Assembly (NCBI GenBank): GCA_002345675.1
Contig: DDWL01000032.1
Coordinates: 1-26,619, forward strand
Length of the DNA: 26,619 nucleotides
Reading direction: 5' to 3'
Source: Bacteroidales bacterium UBA2287
GTDB taxonomy: Bacteria; Bacteroidota; Bacteroidia; Bacteroidales; Tenuifilaceae
Numbering within the stretch: position 1 is the first letter of the stretch; each line of letters starts with the position of its first letter. Of the stretch, positions 1 through 7,233 are shown piece by piece. Under the pieces are notes generated by a model, which had not been told where the DNA came from, made no database searches, and saw nothing but the letters and a program-made list of their open reading frames with translations. The position numbers and the translations under genes are program-made.

Positions 1-1
1 T

Positions 2-263
2 CCTGTTTTCCGCATTTTTTCGAGGCGCCCTCTACAACCCTTGATATTGCTGAGATCTTTTCTATGTTTGGGTGCCTCATTTCAATACGTACTGATAATT
101 AAATGATTACAAAAATCCGCCATTATACAGCAGCATTTTTTTATTTTATATTCGCTAGAATTGTTTATAATTTCTCAAAAGACATTAAAAAGAGAAAATC
201 GAATCCTAAGCGACTTTAATAATTGTCATTTAATTTTTAGGGTGCCTCAACGCTGAAAACAGG
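2..263. mobile_element. Insertion-sequence end or small MITE-like element with inverted termini
   Basis: The left edge reads CCTGTTTTCCGC...GAGGCGCCC (2-30). The complement of 240-263 reads CCTGTTTTCAGC...GAGGCACCC, so the two ends form imperfect terminal inverted repeats with about a 5-base insertion in the left one. GGGTGCCTCA also occurs inside at 70-79. The right end coincides exactly with the point where the HEPN reading frame at 264-552 loses its similarity. On the minus strand an open frame starts at an ATG near 79 and runs off the left edge. The element could therefore be a short 262-bp MITE-like unit, or the right end of a longer insertion sequence whose transposase lies outside the window. 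No target duplication can be checked because only one base of left flank is present. I cannot assign a family. Confidence 0.4.
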
Positions 264-552
264 AGGTTAAATGTAGTTATTTTATCGAGCCAATCGGAGT
301 ATTCTTCGGTTAATTCAAATTCATTTAACTCAGCAAACGATAGAGATTATGCGTAAATGGGGCATGCGTTCTGTGCTTCTTTACATAATAAGCTTTGAGT
401 AACTTTTCGAGGGAAATATGACCAATGAACAAAGCCCAACTGTAGGATTTTGATATGAATAAGCTATGCATTGTATTATAATCCTCAAGAGAGGTATCAA
501 TCCAATGTTTAACTACTTTGTCAACATCAATATTTGAGTTCAAATCTGGCAT
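264..552 (-). pseudogene. HEPN-domain protein, frameshifted and truncated
   Basis: From ATG 552 the frame encodes a HEPN-like N-terminal half: helix 1 with WIDTSLEDYNTMHSLF, then SYSWALFIGHISLEKLLKAYYV and THAPFTHNLYRL. It stops at 325-327. In the next frame the protein resumes as AELNEFELTEEYSDWLDKI and then TTFNL, which is how HEPN proteins continue after the HNLxRLAE motif. One base appears to be missing near 331-335 (TTGCTGAG where TTGGCTGAG is expected). The second frame ends at 264, where the inverted-repeat end begins, so the C-terminal part is lost. HEPN proteins of this type normally pair with a minimal nucleotidyltransferase as a toxin-antitoxin or nucleotide-transfer module; no partner is visible here. 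The gene is probably dead, though a sequencing error at the frameshift cannot be excluded. Confidence 0.7.
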
Positions 553-565
553 AACCTATTTTTAG

Positions 566-573
566 CAAATATA
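566..573 (-). promoter_or_regulatory. Bacteroidota -7 box upstream of the HEPN gene
   Basis: The minus strand reads TATATTTG, an exact match to the Bacteroidota -7 consensus TAnnTTTG, 13 bases before the HEPN start codon at 552. No TTG is seen at the expected -33 distance, so this is a partial promoter match. Confidence 0.4.
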
Positions 574-651
574 CATTTTTTATTACTTATGGATAATTAG
601 GCTATATTGAATTTCCAATACAATTAGCATTGCTCAAACTGAAAAAATAAG

Positions 652-690
652 ATAAAAAAACCAACCCATTATACAACGGGTTGGTTCAAA
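652..690 (-). terminator. Rho-independent terminator after ygeW
   Basis: The minus strand has a nine-base stem AACCAACCC / GGGTTGGTT around a ten-base loop, followed by TTTTT. It begins about 20 bases after the ygeW stop codon and probably ends the purine catabolism transcript. Confidence 0.8.
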
Positions 691-709
691 AAAAAGAAAC
701 TAATTCTCA

Positions 710-1903
710 CTAAAAATTCACTCTTGTTGCTCCTCGTTTTGCAATTGCTTTAAGCACTTCGGTAGGATTGGCGAACCTGTTAGTTAGCATCATTGCTGCA
801 ATAATATAAGGTTTGTATCCAGCTTCGCGGTATGTGTCGAGGCGATACTTTTCGAAAACTTCGGCGCTAACCTCACCATGCTTACACGAAACTCCCGAAA
901 TGTCGGCAGGTAGGCAGTGCATGTAAAGGGCATCGGAATTCTTGGTAGAAACAGCCATTTTAGCATTGTACTCCCAATCCATATGGTTTGCATTTTGAGC
1001 TAAGCATTGTTTCTCTAGGTCGGCAAGACCCTGCTTATCGGCTTTTTGAAGTAGCTGGGTACGTTGTTGCATAACCTTAAATGGAGCCCAGCTTTTTGGG
1101 TAAACAATGTCGGCATTTCGCATCGACTCTTCCATTGAATTGGAAACTTTAAACGAGCCGCCACTGTTTTTGCTATTTTTCTTAGCAATGTCAACAATTT
1201 CGGGAATAAGTTCGTAACCCTCGGGGTAGGCAAGTTCAATGTCCATTCCGAAGCGCGACATAAGCCCAATAATTCCTTGTGGAACCGATAGCGGTTTACC
1301 GTAACTTGGCGAGTACGCCCAGCTCATCACAATTTTTTTACCCTTTAGCGCTTCGAGCGAGCCATAATGGTTGCGAAGATGAAGAAGGTCGCTCATCGAT
1401 TGGGTTGGATGGTCCATATCGCACTGAAGGTTAACAATTCCAGGTCGAACTGGAAGCACACCTTCCTTAAAGCCTTCGTCGAGCGAAGCGCCTACTTCGC
1501 GCATGTACTTATTGCCTTCGCCAAGGAACATATCGTCGCGAATTCCAATAAAATCGGTTAGGAACGAAATCATCTGAGCTGTTTCCCTTACGGTTTCACC
1601 ATGCGAAATTTGCGATTTCTGCTCGTCCATATCCTGCACTTCTAACCCTAAAAGGTTACAAGCCGAAGCGTACGAAAACCTTGTACGGGTTGAGTTATCG
1701 CGGAAAATAGAAACTGCCAAACCCGAATCGAAAATTTTCGATGAAACATTCTTTTCGCGCAATCCTTTAAGAATATCGGCTACTTCCATAATAGCCTTCA
1801 AGTCATCTTCCGATTTTTCCCAGGTTAAAAGGAAATCTTTTTGGTAAAGATTACTTGTTTTGAACTTCTTTAGTTCGTCTATTCGTTTTTCAAGTTTTTT
1901 CAT
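710..1903 (-). CDS. ygeW: YgeW-type knotted carbamoyltransferase
   Basis: This is a 397-residue member of the aspartate/ornithine carbamoyltransferase superfamily and matches the E. coli YgeW pattern along its whole length. The carbamoyl-phosphate loop STRTR lies at residues 71-75, DHPTQ at 164-168, the YgeW-specific WAYSPSYGKP at about 195-204, and MHCLPAD at 328-334. The physiological substrate of YgeW is not settled; the family is linked to purine/ureide and diaminopropionate catabolism through its neighbours ygeX, ygeY, hyuA and xdh. I chose ATG 1903 because the upstream in-frame GTG at 1942 adds 13 residues with no family support, while the shorter form is within one residue of the E. 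coli length as recalled. It is the last gene of the minus-strand cluster, and a strong terminator follows. Confidence 0.93.
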   Translation of the reverse strand: MKKLEKRIDELKKFKTSNLYQKDFLLTWEKSEDDLKAIMEVADILKGLREKNVSSKIFDSGLAVSIFRDNSTRTRFSYASACNLLGLEVQDMDEQKSQISHGETVRETAQMISFLTDFIGIRDDMFLGEGNKYMREVGASLDEGFKEGVLPVRPGIVNLQCDMDHPTQSMSDLLHLRNHYGSLEALKGKKIVMSWAYSPSYGKPLSVPQGIIGLMSRFGMDIELAYPEGYELIPEIVDIAKKNSKNSGGSFKVSNSMEESMRNADIVYPKSWAPFKVMQQRTQLLQKADKQGLADLEKQCLAQNANHMDWEYNAKMAVSTKNSDALYMHCLPADISGVSCKHGEVSAEVFEKYRLDTYREAGYKPYIIAAMMLTNRFANPTEVLKAIAKRGATRVNF

Positions 1904-1927
1904 GTTTTGATTTTTTTGAGTTTTATA

Positions 1928-2027
1928 GAACGCAGATGACACAGATTATGCCTATAAACGCAGATAAATAAATTTAAAATTTTAAAATAATCCGCGGGAA
2001 TCCATACAATCAGCGTTATCAGCGTTC
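1928..2027. repeat. Quasi-palindromic intergenic repeat (CGCAGAT type)
   Basis: This 100-bp unit fills the gap between ygeW and ygeY. Its left arm GAACGCAGATGACACAGAT and the complement of its right arm, GAACGCTGATAACGCTGAT, agree at 14 of 19 positions. Each arm is made of two phased 9-mers ending in GAT, and the centre is AT-rich. The design resembles the CACAAAG repeats at 6564, 7096 and 16292, although the sequence differs. Confidence 0.6.
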
Positions 2028-2034
2028 AATCGTA

Positions 2035-3225
2035 TTAAGCAATTTCGTAAGCAAAGGCAGCATAGAATGAAGCGGCGGCAACCAAGTCGGAAACGGGAAC
2101 CTTTTCGTCGGGAGCATGAGCCAGAACCTCATTACCTGGGCCAAAACCAATTGTTGGCACGCCATGAAGTCCGTTTAGTGCAATACCATTGGTTGAGAAT
2201 GTCCACTTGTCGATTTTTGGCTTTTTACCAAAAAGGCCTTCGAAAGCCTTAACTCCAGTTTGGACAATATGTGTATTTTCCTCAAGTTTCCAAGTTGGGT
2301 AATACTTCTCCATTCCGTATTTAAGTCCTGTATACGAAGTTTCGGAGTACTCAAGAATTTCAACCTTAGCATCCATTCCCTTAATAAGCTCTTCAACCTC
2401 TTTTACTGCTGATTCCTTAGTTTCGCCCCAAGTTAAGCGGCGATCGAGGTGAATTCGCGCATAGTCGGAAACTGCGCAAAGCGAAGGACTACCCGAAATA
2501 ATTTCGGAAATGGTTACACTTCCTTTACCTAAAAAGTCGTCGTGTTTAAGGCGCTCGTTAAGTTTCTCAACTTCCAAAGCAACTTTCGATGCCATGTAAA
2601 TGGCATTTTTTCCACGCTCAGGAGCCGAACCGTGCGACGAAACGCCGTAGAAATGCACGTGCATTTCCATACGTCCGCGGTGACCACGGTAAATATTTAG
2701 GTTTGTGGGCTCGGTGCTTATGGCAAAATCGGGCTTTATTTTTTCCTCCTCAATAATGTACTTCCAGCAAAGTCCATCGCAATCCTCTTCAATTACGCTA
2801 CCAACAAAGTATATAGTTAAATCCTTGTCGAAGCCAAGTTCCTTAAGAATTCGACCCGAAGTAACAAACGCAGCAGGACCGCCTTTTTGGTCAACAGTTC
2901 CACGACCATGTACGAATCCATCCTTAATTTCGCCACCAAGTGGGTCGAATGTCCAGTTTTCAAGTCGTCCAAGGTCAACAGTGTCCATGTGTCCGTCGAT
3001 TGCAAGAATTTTCTTCCCTTTACCTATGCGACCAATTACGTTTCCAAGTCCGTCGATACGAACTTCGTCGAATCCAGCCTCTTCCATTTGGCGTTTAAGT
3101 TCGAGTTGAACATCTTTTTCGCCTAAGCTAAGCGACTTAATTTTAATAAGCTTCGATAGGTTTTCGGCAGTGTAGCTGCTGTACTTTTGCGACAGGTCAG
3201 CAATTTTTTTGTGCATTTCGTTCAT
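2035..3225 (-). CDS. ygeY: YgeY-family M20 metallohydrolase
   Basis: This 396-residue protein belongs to the M20 family of amidohydrolases/peptidases and matches the YgeY subgroup, annotated elsewhere as selenium metabolism-linked hydrolase. Visible metal-site residues are H79 and D81 in DGHMDTV, the bridging D112 in GTVDQKGG, the general-base pair E146/E147 in VIEEDCDG, E172 in STEPTN, and a C-terminal histidine in LAHAPDEK. The dimerisation domain begins near residue 185. It would hydrolyse an amide or carbamoyl intermediate of purine or ureide breakdown; the exact substrate is unknown. ATG 3225 is used; ATG 3216 is an alternative only three codons in. It lies just upstream of ygeW on the same strand and is separated from xdhB by the hairpin array and transposase gene. 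Confidence 0.92.
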   Translation of the reverse strand: MNEMHKKIADLSQKYSSYTAENLSKLIKIKSLSLGEKDVQLELKRQMEEAGFDEVRIDGLGNVIGRIGKGKKILAIDGHMDTVDLGRLENWTFDPLGGEIKDGFVHGRGTVDQKGGPAAFVTSGRILKELGFDKDLTIYFVGSVIEEDCDGLCWKYIIEEEKIKPDFAISTEPTNLNIYRGHRGRMEMHVHFYGVSSHGSAPERGKNAIYMASKVALEVEKLNERLKHDDFLGKGSVTISEIISGSPSLCAVSDYARIHLDRRLTWGETKESAVKEVEELIKGMDAKVEILEYSETSYTGLKYGMEKYYPTWKLEENTHIVQTGVKAFEGLFGKKPKIDKWTFSTNGIALNGLHGVPTIGFGPGNEVLAHAPDEKVPVSDLVAAASFYAAFAYEIA

Positions 3226-3365
3226 ATAGAATTGTTTAGTTTTTGGTTTTTATGTTGAATTATGAAATTTTTGCGTAACAAACTACTCAGTTTCATTTAA
3301 TTATTCATAAACAAACAATTATTATAGTCCAATTATTCGGTTATGTTTTAAGATGCTGAAAAATA

Positions 3366-4209
3366 ACTCCGCCATTTATGGCGGAGGTGCAAGTTGCTTA
3401 GCGCATCTGGCTTTAGCCATGATTATTGAAGTTGTATTTGCTAATAAACTCTTCATATTCTTGCAAAAAAGTCACTTTTTTATGATGAACTTCCTGATTG
3501 TCGATGTAAGTTCTAACCATATCTAAGTGAGATTCGCTCACTGATACTGAATAATACTCATCGGCCCATTCAAACTTCGATTTAGTCAACTTTTGTTTAT
3601 TAATCCAATAAGCCGATTCTCCTTTTAATAGTTGCAATGTTTTAGCAATACTTGTGTCGGCATTTAGTCCGAACAAGCAATGCAAATGTTCGGAATGACC
3701 ATTCAGTCTATCGATATAGATTTGCTTGTTGTGCGCATTTTCTTTGATATGAGCGATTACCTTTTGCTTGATTTCTTTTGTAAGAAAAGGGTAGTGGCTC
3801 TTTGTGCCCCAAACTGCATGAACGAATACTTTTACAAATGCCATATTGGTAAATTTATTCAGGGCTAAAGCCCTGTTATTTATTATTTCTTTCGCTCCGT
3901 CTTAAAAAGAGGAGTTAGGTTACACTTTTATTAGGGCTAAAGCCCTTTGATGTTTTTTCCTTAATACTCCGCCTTAAAAGGCGGAGTTATACTTAGTTTA
4001 TTCAAGGAATATATTCCTCGACTGTTATTTATTCCTTAAAACTCCGCCTTAAAAGGCTGAGTTTGTTTCATCATATTCAGGGCTAAAGCCCTGGAATGTT
4101 GTTTTGTCCTCAAGACTCCGCCTTTTAAGGCGGAGTTAAGTTTCACTGTACTATGGGTAGTAATCCCTTAATTTATTTTAATTATCACTTCGCCTTAAAA
4201 GGCGGAGTT
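3366..4209. repeat. Regular array of alternating hairpins around a RAYT gene
   Basis: At least twelve short palindromes line up with centres 34-41 bp apart. Type A is CTCCGCCTTAAAAGGCGGAG or a close variant, at 3367-3386, 3894-3917 (degenerate), 3966-3988, 4041-4063, 4115-4137 and 4187-4209. Type B is CAGGGCTAAAGCCCTG, at 3860-3875, 3933-3946 and 4078-4093, with a diverged copy at 3408-3419. A third type, AGGAATATATTCCT, is at 4005-4018, and a weak GGG/CCC one is at 4155-4167. Type A recurs about every 73 bp with another type between each pair. The RAYT gene sits inside the array. The last hairpin ends five bases from the xdhB stop codon. Confidence 0.88.
3413..3844 (-). CDS. REP-associated tyrosine transposase (RAYT, IS200-like Y1 family)
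   Basis: This 143-residue single-domain HUH nuclease/transposase cuts and rejoins single-stranded DNA. The HUH metal motif is H53-L-H55 in SEHLHCLFGL, and the catalytic tyrosine is most likely Y113 in RTYIDNQEVHHKK, the helix signature of the family. The N-terminus FVKVFVHAVWGTK is the usual first strand. IS200/RAYT proteins recognise short hairpins, and the gene is nested in a dense hairpin array; its own stop codon (3413-3415) lies within a type-B hairpin, and another type-B hairpin lies 15 bp before its start. No IS605-type tnpB is present. It is therefore more likely a domesticated RAYT with its cognate repeats than a complete insertion sequence. Confidence 0.9.
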   Translation of the reverse strand: MAFVKVFVHAVWGTKSHYPFLTKEIKQKVIAHIKENAHNKQIYIDRLNGHSEHLHCLFGLNADTSIAKTLQLLKGESAYWINKQKLTKSKFEWADEYYSVSVSESHLDMVRTYIDNQEVHHKKVTFLQEYEEFISKYNFNNHG

Positions 4210-4214
4210 TGGTT

Positions 4215-6536
4215 TCACTTCTTCTTTTTGTTCTTCATTTTTGACCTAATCTCTTCGGCTGACAGCAATATTAACTCGTTGTTAGCTGGAAGATTGAAAG
4301 TAGGTTCGAATTTGTGGTTTCCAACAGCCGAAATGGCGTCCTTTATGGCTAACCAAGGCGAAAATGCCAGCATAAAAGGAGGTTCGCCAACTGCTTTACT
4401 TTTTCGAATGGCCTTGGGGTTAGGGGCATCGGTTAGTAATTCAATGTTGAATTCCAAAGGAATATCGTCGATTGTTGGTATTTTATAGGTGTCGGGCGAG
4501 TAGTTTAAAATTCGTCCATCCTTTGCCCAGCGTATGGTTTCGGTTGTACACCAACCTAAACCCTGAATAAATGCTCCAGAAACCTGACCAATATCGATTT
4601 TTTCGTTAATCGAATCGCCTACATCGTGAATTATATCGGTACGTAAAAAGCGAGAGTAACCGGTTAGCGTATCCACTTCAACCTCCGAAACTGCCATGCC
4701 AAATGCAAAGTAGTTGAAAGGTTCGCCTTTGCCCAAATTTCTATCGAAATGTATACCAGGCGTTGCGTAGTAACCTGTTGCGTGCAGGCTAATTTGGTCG
4801 AAATGTGCTTGGGCAACAAGAGCTTCGAATGTAATTGACTTTTTGCGGTTGTTTGCTTCGAAAATCTCTCCATTTTCGAAATGAATTTCGCCCATTGGCT
4901 CAAACGAATACTTCGATGCTATCATTTTTTTGGCACATGGAAGTAGGCGAGCCCTTAGTTTATCGGTGGCATTTTTAACGGCCATGCCGTTTAAATCGGT
5001 TCCCGACGATGCTGCTGTGGGAGAGGTGTTTGGCACTTTCGATGTATTTGTAGCATTTACCTTAACCTTACTAAGCGGAACACCCAACTCAAGAGCAGCA
5101 ATTTGCAGCATTTTTGTGTTTAAGCCTTGTCCCATTTCGGTTCCGCCATGGTTTACTAGTAGTGTTCCATCTTTATAAATAAGTACAAGCGCACCTGCTT
5201 GGTTTAAAAACGAAGTGGTAAACGAAATACCAAATTTTACTGGGGTTAACGCTAATCCTCGCTTAATAAATTCGCTGCTTGTGTTAAATTCGTCAACCAG
5301 CTTTCTTCTTTCGAAGTAACTGCTTTTTGCAATAATTTTATCCCAAATGGTGTATAACTTATTGTACTCAACAGTTTGACCGTATGGAGTTTGATTGCGA
5401 GAGTCGATTCCATAGAAATTGCGATGGCGAACTTCGGCTGCATCGATTTTAAGGAAACGGGCAATACGGTCGATGGCATTTTCGATAACCGCCATGCCCT
5501 GTGGACCGCCAAAGCCACGATACGCTGTGTTCGATGGCAAGTTGGTTTTCCAAGCTGTTCCTGTTATGCTTATGTTTGGAATGTAGTACGAATTTTCGGC
5601 ATGAAATAGCGCCCTTTCGAGAATTGCAATCGACAAATCGGTAGCCATTCCTGCATCGAGGTTTATGTCGACAATGAAAGCGGTAATTTCACCTTTTCCG
5701 TTAAACCCAATTTTATACTTTGAAAGGGAGCGATGGCGTTTGCCAGTAATTTTTTGATCGTCGTCGCGGTTTAAAACTATTAATACAGCTTTACGCGTAG
5801 CATTTGCCAAAAGTGCAGCCCAGGCGGCAAAGTGACTTCCCTGCGATTCTTTACCTCCAAATGCGCCACCCATACGCTTCACCTCGCACTCAACCTCGTT
5901 GGCATTTAAGCCAAGAACATCGGCAACAACTTCTTGTGTTTCGGTAGGATTTTGCGACGATGCGTAAACCTTTATCTCTTTGCCCTCGCCGGGAACACAA
6001 AGCGCTGCTTGGGTTTCGAGGTACCAATGCTCTTGTGCACCAGTTTTTACTTCACCTTCCAACACATGTTTTGCAGTCGTTATTACTTCGAAAGGTTTTC
6101 CTCTTTCGATACAACGTGGGGGAGCAATTGTGGTTCCCTTTTCCATGGCATCTTCAATGGAAAGAATGGCGGGTAGGGGTTCGTATAGAATTGAAATTTT
6201 CTTTTCGGCTTCGAATGCAGCTTCTTCGGTTTTTGCAGCAATAAGGAAAACAGCTTGACCAATACAATTTACTTCGCCTTGGGCGAGACAGGGTTCGTCG
6301 TTTTTATGAGGATTAAGCTGATTAACACCGGGGATTCTTTTATAATCGAGAATGTCAACAACACCTTTAACACTAAGGGCCGCTTTTAGGTCGTAGCTAA
6401 CAATTTTTGCTTTGGCATGGGGACTATAAACAATGCGACCAACAAGCATGTCGCTGCTTAAATTTATATCGGAAACGTAAACAGCTTTTCCGGTAACATG
6501 CTGAATGGCGCTTTCGTGATTAGGAGATTTATTCAT
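4215..6536 (-). CDS. xdhB: Xanthine dehydrogenase, molybdopterin-binding subunit
   Basis: This 773-residue protein matches the molybdenum-cofactor subunit of bacterial XDH, equivalent to Rhodobacter XdhB and to the C-terminal two thirds of the mammalian enzyme. Aligned by eye with bovine XDH, the active-site residues are all present: E230 (for E802, in GGKE), R308 (R880, in ERALFH), R340 and F342 (R912 and F914, in AYRGFGG), F439 and T440 (F1009 and T1010, in ISFT) and E718 (E1261, in VGEPP). This supports oxidation of hypoxanthine or xanthine rather than an aldehyde. It should pair with the 2Fe-2S/FAD subunit at 7234. The lysine-rich tail (KMKNKKKK) is unusual but short. A repeat-flanked GxxExxY gene separates it from its partner gene, and the last hairpin of the RAYT array lies directly after its stop. 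Confidence 0.95.
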   Translation of the reverse strand: MNKSPNHESAIQHVTGKAVYVSDINLSSDMLVGRIVYSPHAKAKIVSYDLKAALSVKGVVDILDYKRIPGVNQLNPHKNDEPCLAQGEVNCIGQAVFLIAAKTEEAAFEAEKKISILYEPLPAILSIEDAMEKGTTIAPPRCIERGKPFEVITTAKHVLEGEVKTGAQEHWYLETQAALCVPGEGKEIKVYASSQNPTETQEVVADVLGLNANEVECEVKRMGGAFGGKESQGSHFAAWAALLANATRKAVLIVLNRDDDQKITGKRHRSLSKYKIGFNGKGEITAFIVDINLDAGMATDLSIAILERALFHAENSYYIPNISITGTAWKTNLPSNTAYRGFGGPQGMAVIENAIDRIARFLKIDAAEVRHRNFYGIDSRNQTPYGQTVEYNKLYTIWDKIIAKSSYFERRKLVDEFNTSSEFIKRGLALTPVKFGISFTTSFLNQAGALVLIYKDGTLLVNHGGTEMGQGLNTKMLQIAALELGVPLSKVKVNATNTSKVPNTSPTAASSGTDLNGMAVKNATDKLRARLLPCAKKMIASKYSFEPMGEIHFENGEIFEANNRKKSITFEALVAQAHFDQISLHATGYYATPGIHFDRNLGKGEPFNYFAFGMAVSEVEVDTLTGYSRFLRTDIIHDVGDSINEKIDIGQVSGAFIQGLGWCTTETIRWAKDGRILNYSPDTYKIPTIDDIPLEFNIELLTDAPNPKAIRKSKAVGEPPFMLAFSPWLAIKDAISAVGNHKFEPTFNLPANNELILLSAEEIRSKMKNKKKK

Positions 6537-6563
6537 ATTAAACTTTTTTACTTTGAGAAAAAT

Positions 6564-6653
6564 TTAACCACAAAGAGCACAAAGCAAAAATGCACTAAGA
6601 GCACAAAGAGTCTTTGCGTTCTTTGAGAAGTCCTTTGTGTCCTTTGTGGTTAA
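6564..6653. repeat. 90-bp quasi-palindrome, left copy beside the GxxExxY gene
   Basis: It begins TTAACCACAAAG and ends CTTTGTGGTTAA. The outer 19 bases of one arm match the complement of the other at 17 positions. It is the same as 7096-7185 at 86 of 90 positions and in the same orientation. It ends five bases from the stop codon of the GxxExxY gene. Confidence 0.9.
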
Positions 6654-6657
6654 GTAG

Positions 6658-7050
6658 TTATAGAGTGCCATTGATTACTCGTTTTATGCCATCCTTTAGC
6701 TTTACTACATTAAAGTTCATAAGTAAACCCAACTTAAAATTTCCTACTTTAAGATACGTTAATGCTTGCGCAAGGTGAATATCGTTTAATGCTTCAACGC
6801 TTTTAATTTCGATAACCAATTTGTTTTCTACAAGTAAATCAATTCGATAACCGCAATCCATTTTTACTTCTTCAAAAAATAATGGCATTGGTTTTTCTTT
6901 TTCAACCCACAAACCCGATTTGCTAATTTTATAATACAAACATTCCTTGTACGCACTTTCCAATAAGCCTGGACCTAAAGCAGAATGTACTTCTATTGCT
7001 AGACCAATAATTATATTAGATAGTTCGTTTTCAGTCATTTTTTTAAACAT
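6658..7050 (-). CDS. GxxExxY protein (PD-(D/E)XK nuclease-like)
   Basis: This 130-residue protein carries the motif naming the family, GLLESAY at residues 28-34, preceded by EVHSALGPG. The nuclease-like core follows: D71 in YRIDLLVENK and E81-I-K83 in LVIEIKSVE, the expected D...ExK arrangement of the PD-(D/E)XK fold, with E20 as a possible fourth acidic residue. The family occurs in many copies in some genomes and has no proven function. Here the gene sits between two nearly identical 90-bp quasi-palindromes, within the xdh cluster and on the same strand, which suggests the gene plus repeats moved in as a unit. ATG 7050 is used; ATG 7038 (MTENEL) is an alternative. Whether it is active as a nuclease cannot be judged from sequence. 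Confidence 0.88.
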   Translation of the reverse strand: MFKKMTENELSNIIIGLAIEVHSALGPGLLESAYKECLYYKISKSGLWVEKEKPMPLFFEEVKMDCGYRIDLLVENKLVIEIKSVEALNDIHLAQALTYLKVGNFKLGLLMNFNVVKLKDGIKRVINGTL

Positions 7051-7095
7051 TACTTATTTTCTCAATTTTTTTAAGGGCAATAAGGTTCAATTATT

Positions 7096-7185
7096 TTAAC
7101 CACAAAGAGCACAAAGCAAAAATGCACTAAGTACACAAAGAGTCTTTGTGTTCTTTGTGAAGTCCTTTGTGTCCTTTGTGGTTAA
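7096..7185. repeat. 90-bp quasi-palindrome, right copy beside the GxxExxY gene
   Basis: This is a direct copy of 6564-6653 with four substitutions. It has the same TTAACCACAAAG and CTTTGTGGTTAA ends and starts 46 bp upstream of the GxxExxY start codon. Arms consist of phased CACAAAG units about 9 bp apart. Confidence 0.9.
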
Positions 7186-7233
7186 ATATATATTGAATAC
7201 CATTTGTTTAGTTATTTTGTAAATGACTACTAA

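Noticed and set aside
1..79. Minus-strand open frame MRHPNIEKISAIS... running off the left edge
   Set aside because: It is too short to assign and may be part of the element end; noted only within the mobile-element entry.
1904..1942. Longer ygeW start at GTG 1942
   Set aside because: It adds residues with no family counterpart and overlaps the intergenic repeat at 1928-2027.
2705..3109. Open frame of 134 codons on the plus strand
   Set aside because: It is an antisense shadow of ygeY, which has full family motifs.
3413..3844. A complete IS200 insertion sequence
   Set aside because: There is no clean pair of subterminal hairpins bounding a roughly 700-bp unit; the gene lies within a long array on both sides, as for a RAYT.
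3860..4209. CRISPR-like regular spacing of short repeats
   Set aside because: The units are palindromes of several alternating types, the spacers are about 20 bp and AT-rich, and there is no cas gene. The adjacent HUH transposase explains it better as a REP/BIME-like array.
4215..6536. Selenium-dependent hydroxylase or aldehyde oxidase identity
   Set aside because: The residues at the E802, R880, R912, F914, F1009, T1010 and E1261 positions are those of xanthine dehydrogenase, and no selenium genes are in the window.
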